64,000 nucleotides of DNA from Microcoleus sp. FACHB-1515 (GCF_014696105.1 NZ_JACJPO010000044.1:1-64000), one strand, 5' to 3'. Counted from the stretch's first letter, positions 1 to 10,639 are shown. Numbers and translations: made by a program. The notes: generated by a model not told the origin, from the sequence alone.

Positions 1-193
1 AAGATTTGGGTCGGTCAAGTTTCTGTTTCAATTAGTCACACATTGTCAAACCTTTGCTTTTGCCAAAGCATTTATGTACGGCTACTGTTCATCTCCTATT
101 TAGGATTGCTGTATCTCAAGCGTTAGCAGGTGAAATCGCGGAAAGAAGGTGAATTACACTGTAGCTTCTGAAGCAGTAAAAGAGTAGTTGCTG

Positions 194-1180
194 ATGTCTC
201 ACATTTTTGTTGAAGACTTGAGAAAAACCTTTTTCGTGTCTGAGCGATCGTCGGGCGTTTGGGGAACAGTGCGAGGTTTAGTGCAGCGACAAACCAAAGC
301 AGTTCATGCGCTGAAAGGCGTTTCATTTTCGCTGGAGCAAGGTGAACTCGTTGGATATATTGGTCCCAATGGTGCAGGCAAATCAACCACGATTAAAATT
401 CTCAGCGGTATCTTAGTGCCTTCGAGTGGAACCTGCATTATCAACGGACGAGTGCCTTGGAAAAACCGCATTCAACACGTGAGTCGAATTGGTGTTGTGT
501 TCGGTCAGCGATCGCAGCTTTGGTGGGATTTGCCTGTTATCGAGTCGTTTGATTTGCTGCGTGATATCTATCGCGTTTCCCCTTCTTGCTATCGTCAAAC
601 TCGCGATGAAATGATCGATTTGCTCGATCTCGAAAGTTTCTTGTTTACGCCTATACGACAGCTTAGCTTAGGGCAGCGAATGCGATGTGATTTTGCAGCG
701 GCAATGCTGCACAAACCCGATATTTTATTTCTTGATGAACCGACGATTGGCCTAGATGCCGTCTCCAAACTTGCCGTCCGCAAATTGATCAAGCTGCTGA
801 ACCAAACGCATCAGGTAACAACCATTTTGACGACTCACGATATGGACGATATTGAGGCGCTGTGCGATCGCGTCATCATCATCGGAGATGGCAGAATCTT
901 GTGTGATGGTTCTTTGGCAACTCTACGTTCTCAGGTTTCTTCGCGTCGCCATTTAAGAATTGATATTAAGACAGATAATTTTCAGTTTATCGAATCAGGA
1001 GTCAGTCTAATTTCTCAAGAAGATCACACAGTAACGCTGGCATTTGATCCGCTCAAAATTTCTGCCGCTGCCTTGATTCATAAAATCACGGCTAACTATG
1101 AAATCGAAGATTTATTTGTTGAGAATCCGCCGATCGAAGAAATTGTCGCTGAGCTTTATGCCAAGGTCGGAGGTGCTTAA
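194..1180 (+). CDS. ABC-2 type exporter, ATP-binding subunit
   Basis: This 328-residue cytoplasmic ATPase energises an ABC-2 exporter together with the two permeases that follow. The Walker A motif (GPNGAGKS), the signature LSLGQR and the Walker B motif with D-loop (ILFLDEPTIGLD) are all intact, and the H-loop sits in TTHDMDD. The ORF can be opened at a TTG six bases earlier, but ATG at 194 starts the typical N-terminus (MSHIFVEDLRK). The family pairs with DUF990-type permeases, as here. The stop overlaps upstream start candidates of the next gene, which implies co-translation. The substrate is unknown; exporters of this class carry hydrophobic or amphipathic small molecules. The gene is not obviously part of the polyketide cluster, since a minus-strand RTX gene separates them. 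Confidence 0.9.
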   Translation: MSHIFVEDLRKTFFVSERSSGVWGTVRGLVQRQTKAVHALKGVSFSLEQGELVGYIGPNGAGKSTTIKILSGILVPSSGTCIINGRVPWKNRIQHVSRIGVVFGQRSQLWWDLPVIESFDLLRDIYRVSPSCYRQTRDEMIDLLDLESFLFTPIRQLSLGQRMRCDFAAAMLHKPDILFLDEPTIGLDAVSKLAVRKLIKLLNQTHQVTTILTTHDMDDIEALCDRVIIIGDGRILCDGSLATLRSQVSSRRHLRIDIKTDNFQFIESGVSLISQEDHTVTLAFDPLKISAAALIHKITANYEIEDLFVENPPIEEIVAELYAKVGGA

Positions 1181-1181
1181 A

Positions 1182-1994
1182 TTGAATGCATACAGGTCGC
1201 TGTTTATCGCTCGATTTGCTCTGCTGCTGCAATATCGATCGGCTGCTTTGGCGGGTGTTGCAACCCAACTTTTTTGGGGATTTCTCAAAGTGATGATTCT
1301 CGAAGCATTCTATCGTCATGCCGCTTCAATGCAACCGATGACGCTGAGTGAAGCGATCGGCTATACCTGGTTAGGACAAGCATTTTTGATGGCGATCGTT
1401 CCCTGGTCAGGCGATCGCGAAATTCAAGATTTGATTCGTTCTGGTTCGATCGGATATGACTTACTTCGACCTGCGGATTTGTACAATTTTTGGCTAACTC
1501 GCGCCCTCGCAATGCGTACCGTTCCGATCGTGTTGCGAGCCATTCCGATTTTGTCGATCGCGCTGCTGCTGCCGCTGGTTGGGCTTGCTCAATGGTCGTT
1601 AATGCTGCCTTCATTGGCTGCCTTGATTGCCTTTTTGCTGGCCTTCATCAACGCCATTCTTTTATCTTCGGCATTGACGATGCTGCTGACTGTTTCAATG
1701 CTGTGGACGTTATCGGGTGAAGGCATCAATAGCATTGTTCCCACGCTGATTATTTTTGGTTCGGGAATGGTTGTGCCGCTGCCGCTTTTTCCGGATTGGA
1801 TTCAGCCGCTTCTGAATGTTTTACCCTTCTCTGGACTGTTGGATCAGCCATTTCGTTTATTTACTGGAAATCTTCCGCCTTCCGCCTTGCCAAATGTGCT
1901 GATTCATCAAGGCTTCTGGATTGTTGCGATTACTTTGATTGGGCGATTTTTGGTGAGTCGCGGCATCAAGAAGCTGATTATTCAAGGAGGTTGA
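1182..1994 (+). CDS. ABC-2 type permease, DUF990-like, first subunit
   Basis: A membrane protein of about 270 residues with six predicted hydrophobic segments, for example ALLLQYRSAALAGVATQLFWGF near the N-terminus and several Leu/Ala-rich helices further on. It forms the channel of the exporter with the ATPase before it and the permease after it. The reading frame is open back to 1098, inside the ATPase gene, with an ATG at 1158 and a GTG at 1173. I chose TTG at 1182 because a strong GGAGGTG lies 8-13 bases upstream; the GTG at 1173 lies inside that Shine-Dalgarno sequence. The DUF990 assignment rests on sequence character and on the ATPase-permease-permease arrangement. Confidence 0.8.
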   Translation: MNAYRSLFIARFALLLQYRSAALAGVATQLFWGFLKVMILEAFYRHAASMQPMTLSEAIGYTWLGQAFLMAIVPWSGDREIQDLIRSGSIGYDLLRPADLYNFWLTRALAMRTVPIVLRAIPILSIALLLPLVGLAQWSLMLPSLAALIAFLLAFINAILLSSALTMLLTVSMLWTLSGEGINSIVPTLIIFGSGMVVPLPLFPDWIQPLLNVLPFSGLLDQPFRLFTGNLPPSALPNVLIHQGFWIVAITLIGRFLVSRGIKKLIIQGG

Positions 1995-1996
1995 TC

Positions 1997-2797
1997 GTGA
2001 ATTCTGTGCATCTCTATTTGCGGTATATTGCTGTGTCATTCAAGTCACAAATGCAGTATAAAATCTCGTTTTGGCTGCAAGTTTTGGGGCAGCTTTTTGG
2101 CACGGCGATCGAGTTCTTCGGCATTTGGGCGCTGTTTAATCGCTTCACCCAAATCGACAGTTGGACGCTAGCTGAAGTTGGTTTGTTTTATGGTCTAATC
2201 AACGTTGCTTTTGCCTGTGCGGATGCGTTGGGAAAGGGATTTGATGTGTTTGGCAAAATTATTCGTAATGGTGATTTCGATCGATTGTTGCTGCGTCCGC
2301 GATCGACCGTGCTACAGCTTTTTGGGGTTGAATTGACGCTCAAGCGAATAGGTCGTCTCGCTCAAGGATTGACGGTGATGATCTGGTCATTGATAATGCT
2401 TCAGATTCCGTTTACGCTGTCAGTTTTCTGGCTGCTCAGTGTTGCGCTGATTGGTAGCATTGCCCTGTTTTTGGGGATCACGATCGTACAGGCAACGCTG
2501 ACATTTTGGACGATCGAATCTTTGGAAATCATGAATATTTTGACCTATGGCGGCGTGGAAACGGCTCAATATCCATTTTCAATTTATAGCAGGTGGCTTC
2601 AGCGATTTTTTACGTTTTTGATTCCGCTTGTTTGCGTCAGCTATTTTCCGCTGCTTGCCGTACTTGACAAAGCGGATGATTTCTCTGTGCCTGTGTGGAT
2701 TTGCTATGTTTCTCCGATCGCGGGAATTATTTTTCTGCTGATCGCTTTGCGGCTGTGGAAAATTGGAGAACGCCACTATTGTTCGACAGGAAGTTAA
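1997..2797 (+). CDS. ABC-2 type permease, DUF990-like, second subunit
   Basis: A 266-residue polytopic membrane protein and the second permease of the exporter. Translation most likely starts at GTG 1997, two bases after the stop of the first permease, behind AAGGAGG. The frame is open upstream, but that stretch lies inside the previous gene. The N-terminus (VNSVHLYLRYIAVSFKSQMQ) followed by hydrophobic segments, and the motif DRLLLRP in the first cytoplasmic loop, match the partner permeases of this class; the first permease has the equivalent YDLLRP. The tight spacing indicates one operon for the three genes. The substrate is not predictable from sequence. Confidence 0.85.
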   Translation: MNSVHLYLRYIAVSFKSQMQYKISFWLQVLGQLFGTAIEFFGIWALFNRFTQIDSWTLAEVGLFYGLINVAFACADALGKGFDVFGKIIRNGDFDRLLLRPRSTVLQLFGVELTLKRIGRLAQGLTVMIWSLIMLQIPFTLSVFWLLSVALIGSIALFLGITIVQATLTFWTIESLEIMNILTYGGVETAQYPFSIYSRWLQRFFTFLIPLVCVSYFPLLAVLDKADDFSVPVWICYVSPIAGIIFLLIALRLWKIGERHYCSTGS

Positions 2798-2830
2798 TAG
2801 GATGGCGATCGCTTCGAGACCGAGATTGCG

Positions 2831-2852
2831 GGGGCGCAAGACCTTACGCCCC
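2831..2852. terminator. GC-rich hairpin between convergent genes
   Basis: GGGGCG at 2831-2836 pairs with CGCCCC at 2847-2852 around a 10-base loop. It lies between the stop of the second permease (2797) and the stop of the minus-strand RTX gene (2869). Its core resembles the GC-rich palindromic repeats dispersed in many cyanobacterial genomes. There is only a short T-run (GGTTTGTGTT), so a terminator role for either gene is plausible but not proven. Confidence 0.4.
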
Positions 2853-2868
2853 TGCGGTTTGTGTTGAC

Positions 2869-5800
2869 TTATGCGGTGATGAAGTCCCAGCGAGTCAGCG
2901 TTTGCGACTGCACGTCCACGAGAGTTGCGAGCAGTTCACCCGTGCGCTGAATGTTGATCAAGGTGTTTCCTGAATTGTCGCCTGTGCCCTGAGCAATTGA
3001 AAGTTCGTCAAACGTTAAACCGTTCTTCAAACTGACAAAATCCTTGCCCGCTGCAAAGCTGTAAATCAGGTCGCTGCCTGCGCCTGCTGCAACGACAAAC
3101 TGGTTGCGACCGCTGCCGCCATAGAGCGTATCTTGACCGTTGCCGCCTTCGAGGAGGTTGTCGCCTTCTCCGGCGTAGATCAGGTCGTTGCCATCGCCGC
3201 CCAGCAATGTGTCGTTGCCTGCATCGCCTGCGATCGAGTCGTCGCCAAAGCCCGCTTCCACATAGTCGTTGCCCTCACCTGCCTCGATGCTGTCGTTGCC
3301 GCTGAAGCCGTAGACGAGATCGTTGCCGTCGCCTGCGGCGATCGCATCATTTCCGGTTCCGCCATCGATCAGGTCGTCACCCGCGCCGCCGTCGAGCGCA
3401 TCGTCACCTGTGCCGCCGGATACGAGATCGCTGCCCTCACCGCCGGAAACTCGGTCATCGCCAAGCTGACCGTACAGGTTGTCGTTGCCTGCGCCGCCCG
3501 TGATGATGTCGTTCCAGTTGGCGTCGTCGCCTTCGTCAAATCGATCGCGATTCTCCTCCGGGACGCCTTCGCGATCGCCGTCCGGGGTGTCGCCATAGAT
3601 AAAGTCGTTGCCGTCGCCGCCATATAGCTGGTCAGCCCCCGTCCCGCCTTCGATGTAGTCGTTGCCGAGTTCGCCTGCGATCGAGTCATTGCCGTCGCGT
3701 CCGTAGATTTGGTCGTTGCCCTCACCGCCTTTGATCTGGTCGTTGCCGAGTTCGCCATCCAGGTAGTCGTTGCCCGTTTGTCCGAACATCAGGTCATCGT
3801 CGTCGCCGCCCCAGGCAAAATCATCGCCCGCTCCGGCATCAAGATAGTCGCGGCCTTGCTGACCATAAAGTTGGTCGTCGCCGTCGCCGCCTTCTAAGCG
3901 ATCGTCACCCGTGCCGCCGTCGAGGTAGTCGTTGCCCGTTTGTCCGTAGAGGCGATCGGTTCCCTCTCGGCCATAAATGAAGTCGTCGCCTGTGCCGCCG
4001 TCGAGGAGGTCGCCGCCCGCACCGCCATCCAGGGTATCGAAGCCCTGCTGACCGTAGAGGCGATCGCTGCCGTCATTGCCGAACAGGATGTCGTTGCCGT
4101 CATTGCCTTCTAGATAGTCGTCGTCTGTGCCGCCGATCAAGCTGTCGTCGCCTTCGCGACCATAAAGCTGGTCGTTGCCCGCGCCGCCGTCCAAGTCGTC
4201 GTTGTCCAGTCCGCCATCGAGCAAATCGTTTCCGGCCTGACCGAACAGCGTATCGTTTCCGGCCTGACCGAAGAGGCGATCGATCCCATCGCCGCCGAAA
4301 AGCTGGTCTTGGTCGTCGCCACCGTCGAGCAAATCGTTTCCGGCTCCGCCATCAAGCAGGTCTTTTCCTTGCTGGCCGTCAAGCTGGTCGTCGCCGTCTC
4401 CACCCGCAAGCGAGTCGTCACCCGTGCCGCCATCGAGCAAATCATCGCCCGTGCTGCCGTCCAAACTATCGTTGCCCGCCTGACCGTAGATCTGATCGTT
4501 GCCGCTTTGTCCCAGCAGGCGATCGTCACCGTTCCCACCTTCGAGGTAGTCGTTGCCCGCACCGCCCTCAAGCTGGTCGTTGCCGTCTTCGCCATAAAGC
4601 TGGTCGTTGCCGTCGTTACCGAACAGCTTGTCGTCGCCTGCTCCGGCTTTGATTTGGTCTTGGTCGTCGTTGCCAGATAGCGTGTCGTTGCCGTCGCCGC
4701 CGAAGATGCGATCGTTCCCCGTACCGCCTTTCACGGTGTCGTCGCCGCCTTCGCCGTAGATTAGATCGTTGCCGCCCAATCCGCAGATCGTGTTGTTGAA
4801 TAGATCGCCAATCAGCAGATCTTCAAATTCCGAGCCTTCCAGGTTTTCAATGCCGATCAGCGTGTCGCCTCTGGCATCGCCTGCCCAGCCCGTTCCGGTG
4901 GTGAGGCTGACGCCGACGCCCGTTTCCGAGTTGAAATAGGAGGCCGTATCGACGCCCAAGAAGCCAAAGACCGTTGTGCCAAACAAGCCGCCGTCGATGA
5001 CGTCTGCGCCTTTGCCGCCGACGAGAAAATCATCATCGTTGTCGCCGCGCAAAATGTCGTCGCCGTCTTCGCCAAACAGAATGTCGTTGCCGCCCAAACC
5101 CGATACGGTGTCGTTGCCTGCCCCTGCAAAGATCGTGTTGGCGCTGTCGTTTCCGGTGATCGTGTCGTTGCCTGCCGATCCGGTGACGTTTTCGATGCTG
5201 TTGAGGATGTCGATCGCGCCAAAGCCATCTTGGGCGATGCCGACTCCGGTAAACAAAAAGTTGAGCGTGACGTTGACGCCATTGGGATCGCGCCGATAGC
5301 TGACCGTATCGCTGCCGTCACTGCCGTCGAACACGTCAAATCCGGCATTGCCGATGAACAAATCGTCGCCGCCCAAGCCTTCCAACACGTTATCTTTGGC
5401 GTTGCCGATGATGATGTCGCCAAAGTTTGAGCCGACAACCGCTTCAAAGTTTCTCAAGGTGTCGATCGACCCATAGCCATCCTCAGCCGTTCCTGCCGCA
5501 ATGCTAAATTCCGGTTCGGCATCGGTGGGGATCGTTTGTCCGGTCGGGCAGGAAATATGCGCCTCTCCGCCACCTTCATTTTGATAAGCGCTGGTTTCGT
5601 CGATGTTGACCGTGACGCCCGCAGGTGAAGTCGCATAAACGGCCACGTCATAATCGTCACCGCCATCGAGCCGATCGTTTCCGGCATCGCCTGCAATCAC
5701 GTCGTTGCCCGCATTTCCTGAGATCGTGTCGTCTCCAGCGAGACCGAGATCGATCGCAAATTCGCCCGCCTCGGTCGGAACGGTGAAGCCCTGCGGAACC

Positions 5801-8124
5801 AGAGAATCCCCGACCAGCACATCGTCACCTGTGCCGCCGCTGATCGTGTCGCCGTCCGATCCGCCCAGGATCACGTCTGTTCCGTCATCGCCGTCGATCG
5901 AATCTGCACCGCCATCGCCGCTGATGATGTCGTTGCCTGCGCCGCCGGAGATGCGATCGCCTGCTGCTGCGCCCAAGTCAACGCCAAACTGTCCCTGCTG
6001 GATCAGATAGTCGCCCGCAATGATGTCGTCGCCCGTCCCGCCGTTGATGTCGTCGCGTCCTGCACCACCGAGGAGATTGTCGTTGCCCTCGTCACCCTCG
6101 ATCGAATCTGCACCGCCATCGCCCAGAATCGTGTCATCGCCTGCGCCGCCGGAAATTGAATCGTTGCCGACCGCACCCAAATCAATGCTGAAATCGGTTT
6201 CGGGAATTTCAAAACCGGGTGGAACGATATAGTCACCTGTGATGAAATCGTTGCCCGCACCTCCGGTAATTTCATCGCTGCCAGAACCGCCGACGATCGT
6301 ATCTGTGCCTGCGTCTCCAGCAATGATGTCATCGCCGCCATCGCCCAAAATTGTGTCGTTGCCATCGCCACCGGAAATGATGTCGTCTCCAACCGCACCC
6401 AGATCGATCGCCAAGTCCGTCGTTGGGATCGCGAATCCTTGCGGCACGATGTAGTCACCGGAAATGAAATCATCGCCGCTGCCGCCGTTGATCGTGTCAT
6501 TGTCTGCACCGCCAATCAAATTGTCGTTGCCTGTGCCACCGTCGATCGCATCGTTGCCGCCATCACCGAGAATCGTATCGTTGCCGTCGCCGCCAATCAG
6601 CGTGTCGTTGCCGACTGCACCGAGATCGATCGCCAAGTCCGTCGTTGGAACCACAAATCCTTGTGGCACAACGTAGTCGCCAGAGATGAAATCGTCTCCG
6701 GTTCCACCGCGCACAGTGTCACTGCCCGCGCCACCAATCAGGTTGTCGTTTCCGGCATCGCCATCGATCGTATCCGCACCGCCGTCACCGAGAACCGTGT
6801 CGTTGCCCTCGCCGCCGGAAATCGTGTCATTTCCCGCTGCACCCAGGTCAATGGTGGAGGTTGTTTCTGGAATGACAAATCCGGGCGGCACAATGTAGTC
6901 GCCGGAGATGAAGTCATCGCCGTTGCCGCCGTCGATCGTGTCATTGTCTGCACCGCCGATCAGGTTGTCGTTACCTTCGCCACCGTCGATGAAGTCATCG
7001 CCACCGTCGCCCAAAGCAGTATCGTTGCCCTCGCCACCCAGCAGCGTGTCGTTTCCAGATGGGCCAACATTCAGCGTGATTGGAAATAGCGTAGTCGAGC
7101 CTGTGCCATCAAAATTGGCAATGACATTAAACCCTTGTAGCGGAATGGCGAAGCCATCTTTGAGAACAAAATCTCCAATCAAAATGTCATCACCTGTGCC
7201 ACCGGAAACAACATCGCTGTTGGCTCCACCCAGAACGATGTCATTGCCAGAATCGCCTTGGAGATTATCGTTGCCTGCATCACCAATGATGCGATCGTCT
7301 CCTGCGCCTCCAGAAATAAAATCACCGCCTTCACTGCCAGAGCCAACACCGATGTTGAAGTTGCCAAGCTGAAGTCTAATTTGGTCAACGTTGCCTGAAA
7401 AATCAAAGAATAAATCGAGCAAACCACCAAAAATTCCACCAAAAATTCCGCCTAAAACATCGCCAAAAATGTCACCGAAGATGCCACCAAAAATATCTGA
7501 GAAATCAGAATCACCACCAAAACTGCCGGGAATCGGCAATTCACTTAAGTTCAAGTTGAGATTACCTTGCGCCAGTCCCAACAGGTAATCACCAAACAAA
7601 TTGTCATTGCCATCGCCACCGTTAATGATATCTGCACCGCCACCACCGATAACCGTGTCATCCCCGCCATCGCCATTGATGGTGTCGTTCCCAAAGCCAC
7701 CATCGTTGGGGGAGAAGCTGTCACCCACGAGAAAATCACTGCCCTCGCCGCCTGCGATCGAATCATTGCCGCCAAATCCAAAAATCGCGTCGTTCGCGGT
7801 ATCTGGAAGCGAGATATTAAAGTCAACAGGTACGGTTTCCTCACTGGTGCTGTCGATTCCGGAAGGTATTCGGATGGTGACCTGAAAGCTGACCGGGACG
7901 ACAACATCTGCTCCTCCTGCATTGCCAGAAAGTGTATCGCTGCCATCCGTTCCGGCAACGATATCTGGCAGCGCATCAATGTTCAGCAATTCTGGAGCAA
8001 TGTTCGATTCTCGCGTTTGATTGATGGTGACGGCAAGCGGCGGAATTCCGATCGTAAAAGATCGGGTAACGCGAATTCTGGCAGCGAGAGACAATTTTGT
8101 CGTTAGAAACTCACGTAAAGCCAT
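2869..8124 (-). CDS. Giant RTX calcium-binding repeat protein
   Basis: A 1,751-residue, very acidic protein built almost wholly of glycine/aspartate-rich RTX nonapeptides (GGxGxDxLx type) that fold into calcium-binding beta-rolls. Proteins like this are usually secreted by type I systems or become surface material. ATG at 8124 follows AGGAG. The first 60 residues are non-repetitive. Residues of roughly 190-240 form an unusual Phe/Gly stretch. Between there and about residue 830 the nonapeptides are organised in long units separated by a GDYxVPxGF-IDLGAxG spacer. From about 1,170 to 1,650 the repeats are uninterrupted. The last 100 residues ([15 protein letters not shown]... [15 protein letters not shown]) are the usual cyanobacterial RTX C-terminal cap. 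No catalytic domain is visible, so this is not evidence of a haemolysin. Antisense frames stay open because of codon bias. Confidence 0.9.
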   Translation of the reverse strand: MALREFLTTKLSLAARIRVTRSFTIGIPPLAVTINQTRESNIAPELLNIDALPDIVAGTDGSDTLSGNAGGADVVVPVSFQVTIRIPSGIDSTSEETVPVDFNISLPDTANDAIFGFGGNDSIAGGEGSDFLVGDSFSPNDGGFGNDTINGDGGDDTVIGGGGADIINGGDGNDNLFGDYLLGLAQGNLNLNLSELPIPGSFGGDSDFSDIFGGIFGDIFGDVLGGIFGGIFGGLLDLFFDFSGNVDQIRLQLGNFNIGVGSGSEGGDFISGGAGDDRIIGDAGNDNLQGDSGNDIVLGGANSDVVSGGTGDDILIGDFVLKDGFAIPLQGFNVIANFDGTGSTTLFPITLNVGPSGNDTLLGGEGNDTALGDGGDDFIDGGEGNDNLIGGADNDTIDGGNGDDFISGDYIVPPGFVIPETTSTIDLGAAGNDTISGGEGNDTVLGDGGADTIDGDAGNDNLIGGAGSDTVRGGTGDDFISGDYVVPQGFVVPTTDLAIDLGAVGNDTLIGGDGNDTILGDGGNDAIDGGTGNDNLIGGADNDTINGGSGDDFISGDYIVPQGFAIPTTDLAIDLGAVGDDIISGGDGNDTILGDGGDDIIAGDAGTDTIVGGSGSDEITGGAGNDFITGDYIVPPGFEIPETDFSIDLGAVGNDSISGGAGDDTILGDGGADSIEGDEGNDNLLGGAGRDDINGGTGDDIIAGDYLIQQGQFGVDLGAAAGDRISGGAGNDIISGDGGADSIDGDDGTDVILGGSDGDTISGGTGDDVLVGDSLVPQGFTVPTEAGEFAIDLGLAGDDTISGNAGNDVIAGDAGNDRLDGGDDYDVAVYATSPAGVTVNIDETSAYQNEGGGEAHISCPTGQTIPTDAEPEFSIAAGTAEDGYGSIDTLRNFEAVVGSNFGDIIIGNAKDNVLEGLGGDDLFIGNAGFDVFDGSDGSDTVSYRRDPNGVNVTLNFLFTGVGIAQDGFGAIDILNSIENVTGSAGNDTITGNDSANTIFAGAGNDTVSGLGGNDILFGEDGDDILRGDNDDDFLVGGKGADVIDGGLFGTTVFGFLGVDTASYFNSETGVGVSLTTGTGWAGDARGDTLIGIENLEGSEFEDLLIGDLFNNTICGLGGNDLIYGEGGDDTVKGGTGNDRIFGGDGNDTLSGNDDQDQIKAGAGDDKLFGNDGNDQLYGEDGNDQLEGGAGNDYLEGGNGDDRLLGQSGNDQIYGQAGNDSLDGSTGDDLLDGGTGDDSLAGGDGDDQLDGQQGKDLLDGGAGNDLLDGGDDQDQLFGGDGIDRLFGQAGNDTLFGQAGNDLLDGGLDNDDLDGGAGNDQLYGREGDDSLIGGTDDDYLEGNDGNDILFGNDGSDRLYGQQGFDTLDGGAGGDLLDGGTGDDFIYGREGTDRLYGQTGNDYLDGGTGDDRLEGGDGDDQLYGQQGRDYLDAGAGDDFAWGGDDDDLMFGQTGNDYLDGELGNDQIKGGEGNDQIYGRDGNDSIAGELGNDYIEGGTGADQLYGGDGNDFIYGDTPDGDREGVPEENRDRFDEGDDANWNDIITGGAGNDNLYGQLGDDRVSGGEGSDLVSGGTGDDALDGGAGDDLIDGGTGNDAIAAGDGNDLVYGFSGNDSIEAGEGNDYVEAGFGDDSIAGDAGNDTLLGGDGNDLIYAGEGDNLLEGGNGQDTLYGGSGRNQFVVAAGAGSDLIYSFAAGKDFVSLKNGLTFDELSIAQGTGDNSGNTLINIQRTGELLATLVDVQSQTLTRWDFITA
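5700..7060 (-). repeat. About 222-bp higher-order tandem repeat inside the RTX gene
   Basis: Within the RTX gene, units of about 74 codons recur, each with several nonapeptides and one spacer. The spacer reads [45 protein letters not shown] or [15 protein letters not shown], followed by IDLGAVG or IDLGAAG; two diverged versions lie closer to the C-terminus ([18 protein letters not shown]). Successive copies are spaced 222-225 bases, which indicates unit-wise duplication. Limits are approximate. Confidence 0.7.
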
Positions 8125-8420
8125 GATTAGAAGCTCCTAAGCAATGAAGAGAAATGAACTGGAAGCGTCTTTGTGGGGCTAGAAGGCAAAACAGCTTGTC
8201 CAAAGGACGGAGAAACACAGAAAACGGTAAGTTCAAATACAGCAGCACTTCACGATGCGGCACGATAATAGAGAAGCAGCCTGAAACCGTTTTAAACTCG
8301 ATCGATTCAACGGTTTAAGCGTTCGTTGACTAGCAAGATCAAGCTGATTTTCTGCATGGTCAAAACATTAAATAACGACTGAACAAGCGATCGAACAGTC
8401 ATTGAACATGCGATTCTTTC

Positions 8421-8453
8421 AACATCGATCGACTCGCGAAATCGATCGATGTT
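8421..8453. repeat. Perfect 12-bp inverted repeat with 9-nt loop
   Basis: AACATCGATCGA and its exact reverse complement TCGATCGATGTT flank CTCGCGAAA. The arm is partly built of the TCGATCGA runs common in this genome, so some chance contribution is possible. It lies about 300 bases upstream of the RTX start codon. Confidence 0.5.
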
Positions 8454-8577
8454 GTAGCAAAGGTGAAACAAAATTTTTGAACTCCAAAGAGTTCAAGATC
8501 AGTTCTTCACAGGCTAATCCTAAGAAAGTTGGATAGCGCTGCTATCCGATGATGTAAGAGTGGAACAATTTTTGGCT

Positions 8578-8595
8578 AGTACCCCGCTGGGTACT
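8578..8595. promoter_or_regulatory. Dyad AGTACCC-N4-GGGTACT, possible operator
   Basis: A perfect 7-bp dyad with a 4-base centre, upstream of the RTX gene. A shorter version with the same core (TACCC-N4-GGGTA) occurs at 10640-10653 upstream of the fatty acyl-AMP ligase gene. Shared use by one regulator is inferred only from this similarity. Confidence 0.3.
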
Positions 8596-9027
8596 GTTCC
8601 TGAAAGTTGGAGATGCTGAGCCACGAGAAACGACAGGCTCTCCTAACACATTTGCTGCCTTACTTCAGTTGAAACCACAGGCACTTAGGCCTGATGAATG
8701 CTTTAACGGTGCAAATCGATTGATGACAGCATGATATCCGAAGTTTTGTCGATCTAAAACACTCAGAGCAATACCTTAATAAAATTTTTCACTGCTTAAA
8801 CTCATTTGGCTTTGCCTCCGTATCTGCTTCAGCTTGAGGAGTGAAATTGACTCGATCGCAAATTCAGTTTTGCACCCAAGCAAGCATCATCGGCACGATC
8901 GCTGAATTGAAATAACTTAAGTTTTGGTCGAAAGTGCGATCGCAGCAGCGACTCAGCGTTCCACATCGCGTTAGCAATTCTTAACTTGAAACAATCAGCC
9001 AATCGGTTTAATCAAGATTTCGTCAAT

Positions 9028-9777
9028 TTAGATTTTCCGCACAATTTGTAACAATTCAAGCGCGATCGCCTGTAGCAGTTCAGCTTGCTGACTCTTGAGA
9101 AAAAAGTGATCGCCAGGAAACATCTGGAAGGCAAATCGATCGCAGGTTTGCTCGCGCCATGCGGCGATCGCATCGGGACTGGCAATCTCGTCGTTTAGCC
9201 CGCCAAATGCAGAGATTGGGCACGCCAGCGGAAGATCGCGATCGTACACATAGGTTTCATTGATCGCCAGATCTGCCCGCAAAATGGGTAAAAACAAACT
9301 CATCAATTCTGCATTTTCCAAAACAGCCGTTGGCGTGCCGTTGTACTCGCGTAGTTTTTCCACAAGCTGGGCATCTGGCAAATGATGAATCGGCGGTTTA
9401 AGTGCGGAAATCTGTGGAGCAGATCGCCCTGAAACAAATAGATGCAGCGGGCTGGGATAGTGCGATCGCCTTAATTGCCGCGCCGTTTCAAAGCTAATCA
9501 AAGCGCCGACGCTATGCCCAAAAAACGCGAAAGGTAAATCTAGGTGAGGCAGCAATGCGGGCGTTAAAGCTTCAATCAAAGACGGAAGATCGGTGAAAAG
9601 TGGCTCTCGAAATCGTCGTTCGCGGCCAGGAAGTTGAACGGAACACACTTCGATCGCGGCTGGCAACTGGCTCGACCAGCTTTGAAAAATCGAAGCACCC
9701 GCACCTGCATAGGGATAACAAAATAGGCGCAGACAAGCTTGAGGATTCGGCTGATAACGAACAATCCAAGAATTCAT
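9028..9777 (-). CDS. Type II thioesterase (GrsT/TesA-like alpha/beta hydrolase)
   Basis: A 249-residue cytoplasmic serine hydrolase that typically removes misprimed or stalled acyl groups from carrier proteins of PKS/NRPS lines, and sometimes releases products. The N-terminal signature LRLFCYPYAGAGAS, the nucleophile elbow GHSVG near residue 90, and a C-terminal GDHFFL that supplies the catalytic His are all present, with normal family length. ATG 9777 is chosen because MNSWIVRYQPNPQA is the usual N-terminus; a GTG five codons earlier is an alternative. The gene is divergent from the ligase-PKS operon, about 1 kb away. No PKS here carries its own thioesterase domain, so it could serve editing, release or both. 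Confidence 0.88.
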   Translation of the reverse strand: MNSWIVRYQPNPQACLRLFCYPYAGAGASIFQSWSSQLPAAIEVCSVQLPGRERRFREPLFTDLPSLIEALTPALLPHLDLPFAFFGHSVGALISFETARQLRRSHYPSPLHLFVSGRSAPQISALKPPIHHLPDAQLVEKLREYNGTPTAVLENAELMSLFLPILRADLAINETYVYDRDLPLACPISAFGGLNDEIASPDAIAAWREQTCDRFAFQMFPGDHFFLKSQQAELLQAIALELLQIVRKI

Positions 9778-10375
9778 CGCTTTCGCAGTCACGTCAGTTT
9801 CGATTGAGCATTTGTGCGCGAGCTTACTCTATCTCGACGATCGACCCTTTCACCATATATGCATCTGTAAATGCGATCGCAACAGGTTGGAATTTGGTTT
9901 CTTCGACGCACTAGGACGGCTGGTGCAAAGCGGTCAGAGTGCGAGTGTTCAACCATTTCCGTGTTCTCCACAGCCTGCTTAGGAAAGAATTTGGTGTAAA
10001 GAGAATATTAAGACATTTCCATTCCGAAAACTTACGCTGTATTCTGGCTTTAGTTCAGTCAGTTAGCAGTTCATTCGCCATTGACCAACGATCGCCAAGG
10101 TGATGGTTGGAACGGCAAATTGCCGAAGCTAGCTGCGGTTTGTTCGATCGGTTCCAACCGCTTGAGCAAAGGTTTAGGAGTTGTATCTAGCAGTCAGTAA
10201 AACGGTGATTTACGATTGATTGCTTCAGCTAATCAGGTGTTCAGCTACATAGTGTTCGTTTATAGATCAACTCCATATCGCCAACACAAGTTTCGATCAA
10301 ACCTTACTTTTTTCTTGATTCAACCCGCTGCATAGGAGCTAGTCTCCTCACCCAACTTTGCTTTGAATGATGTGA

Positions 10376-10415
10376 GCGCTAAAAGCATGAGAACATGCTG
10401 CATCTCCCTTAGCGC
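10376..10415. other. Nested stem-loop in the ligase leader region
   Basis: GCGCTAA (10376-10382) pairs with TTAGCGC (10409-10415). Inside it AGCATG (10384-10389) pairs with CATGCT (10394-10399) around the tetraloop AGAA. An AT-rich run (GGTTTTACCATTTTTTC) follows at about 10420, so on the plus strand this could be an attenuator-like or small-RNA terminator structure. Its function is not known. Confidence 0.35.
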
Positions 10416-10639
10416 CAGCGGTTTTACCATTTTTTCAGATCCTCAAAAAGGAGTTTGCTCAGGCGTATGCTGGTAGAAAGCTGCACCGTTGAGCAGGTCT
10501 CAAGCAGGAGACATTTCGCTCGGATGCGGCTGCCATTAGCAGTAAAAATCGAATCGATTTCTATCGAAATTCGATCGCTCTGCTGCTAGAAATAGCGGCA
10601 ATTCAAGCTTGCAAAGTCAATTTTTGAGATCAAAGAAAT

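Larger units (their letters stand above)
8125..9027. other. Non-coding region upstream of the RTX gene
   Basis: About 900 bases with no credible ORF, between the minus-strand RTX gene and the 3' end of the minus-strand thioesterase gene. It must contain the RTX promoter. It holds three dyads in a row: AACATCGATCGA (8421-8432) with its perfect complement at 8442-8453; GGATAGC (8531-8537) with GCTATCC (8541-8547); and AGTACCC (8578-8584) with GGGTACT (8589-8595). None has a convincing T-tract for either strand. The length and structure suggest a long 5' leader or a regulatory RNA, but no known riboswitch was recognised. Confidence 0.5.

Noticed and set aside
1-193. Gene or RNA at the left window edge
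   Set aside because: The only open frame is an antisense shadow of the ATPase start. The stretch is AT-rich and probably just promoter DNA.
3133-8106. Long plus-strand and shifted-frame ORFs opposite and within the RTX gene
   Set aside because: They arise from the Gly/Asp codon bias of the repeat gene. Their translations are low-complexity (runs such as VVA, SPP or ATT) with no domain and no ribosome sites.
2869-8124. Calling the RTX protein a haemolysin toxin
   Set aside because: Only calcium-binding repeats and a generic C-terminal cap are present. There is no pore-forming or acylation domain.
8400-8460. TCGATCGA and GCGATCGC runs as a CRISPR or integration site
   Set aside because: These are HIP1-type words spread over the whole window, not regularly spaced direct repeats with unique spacers.
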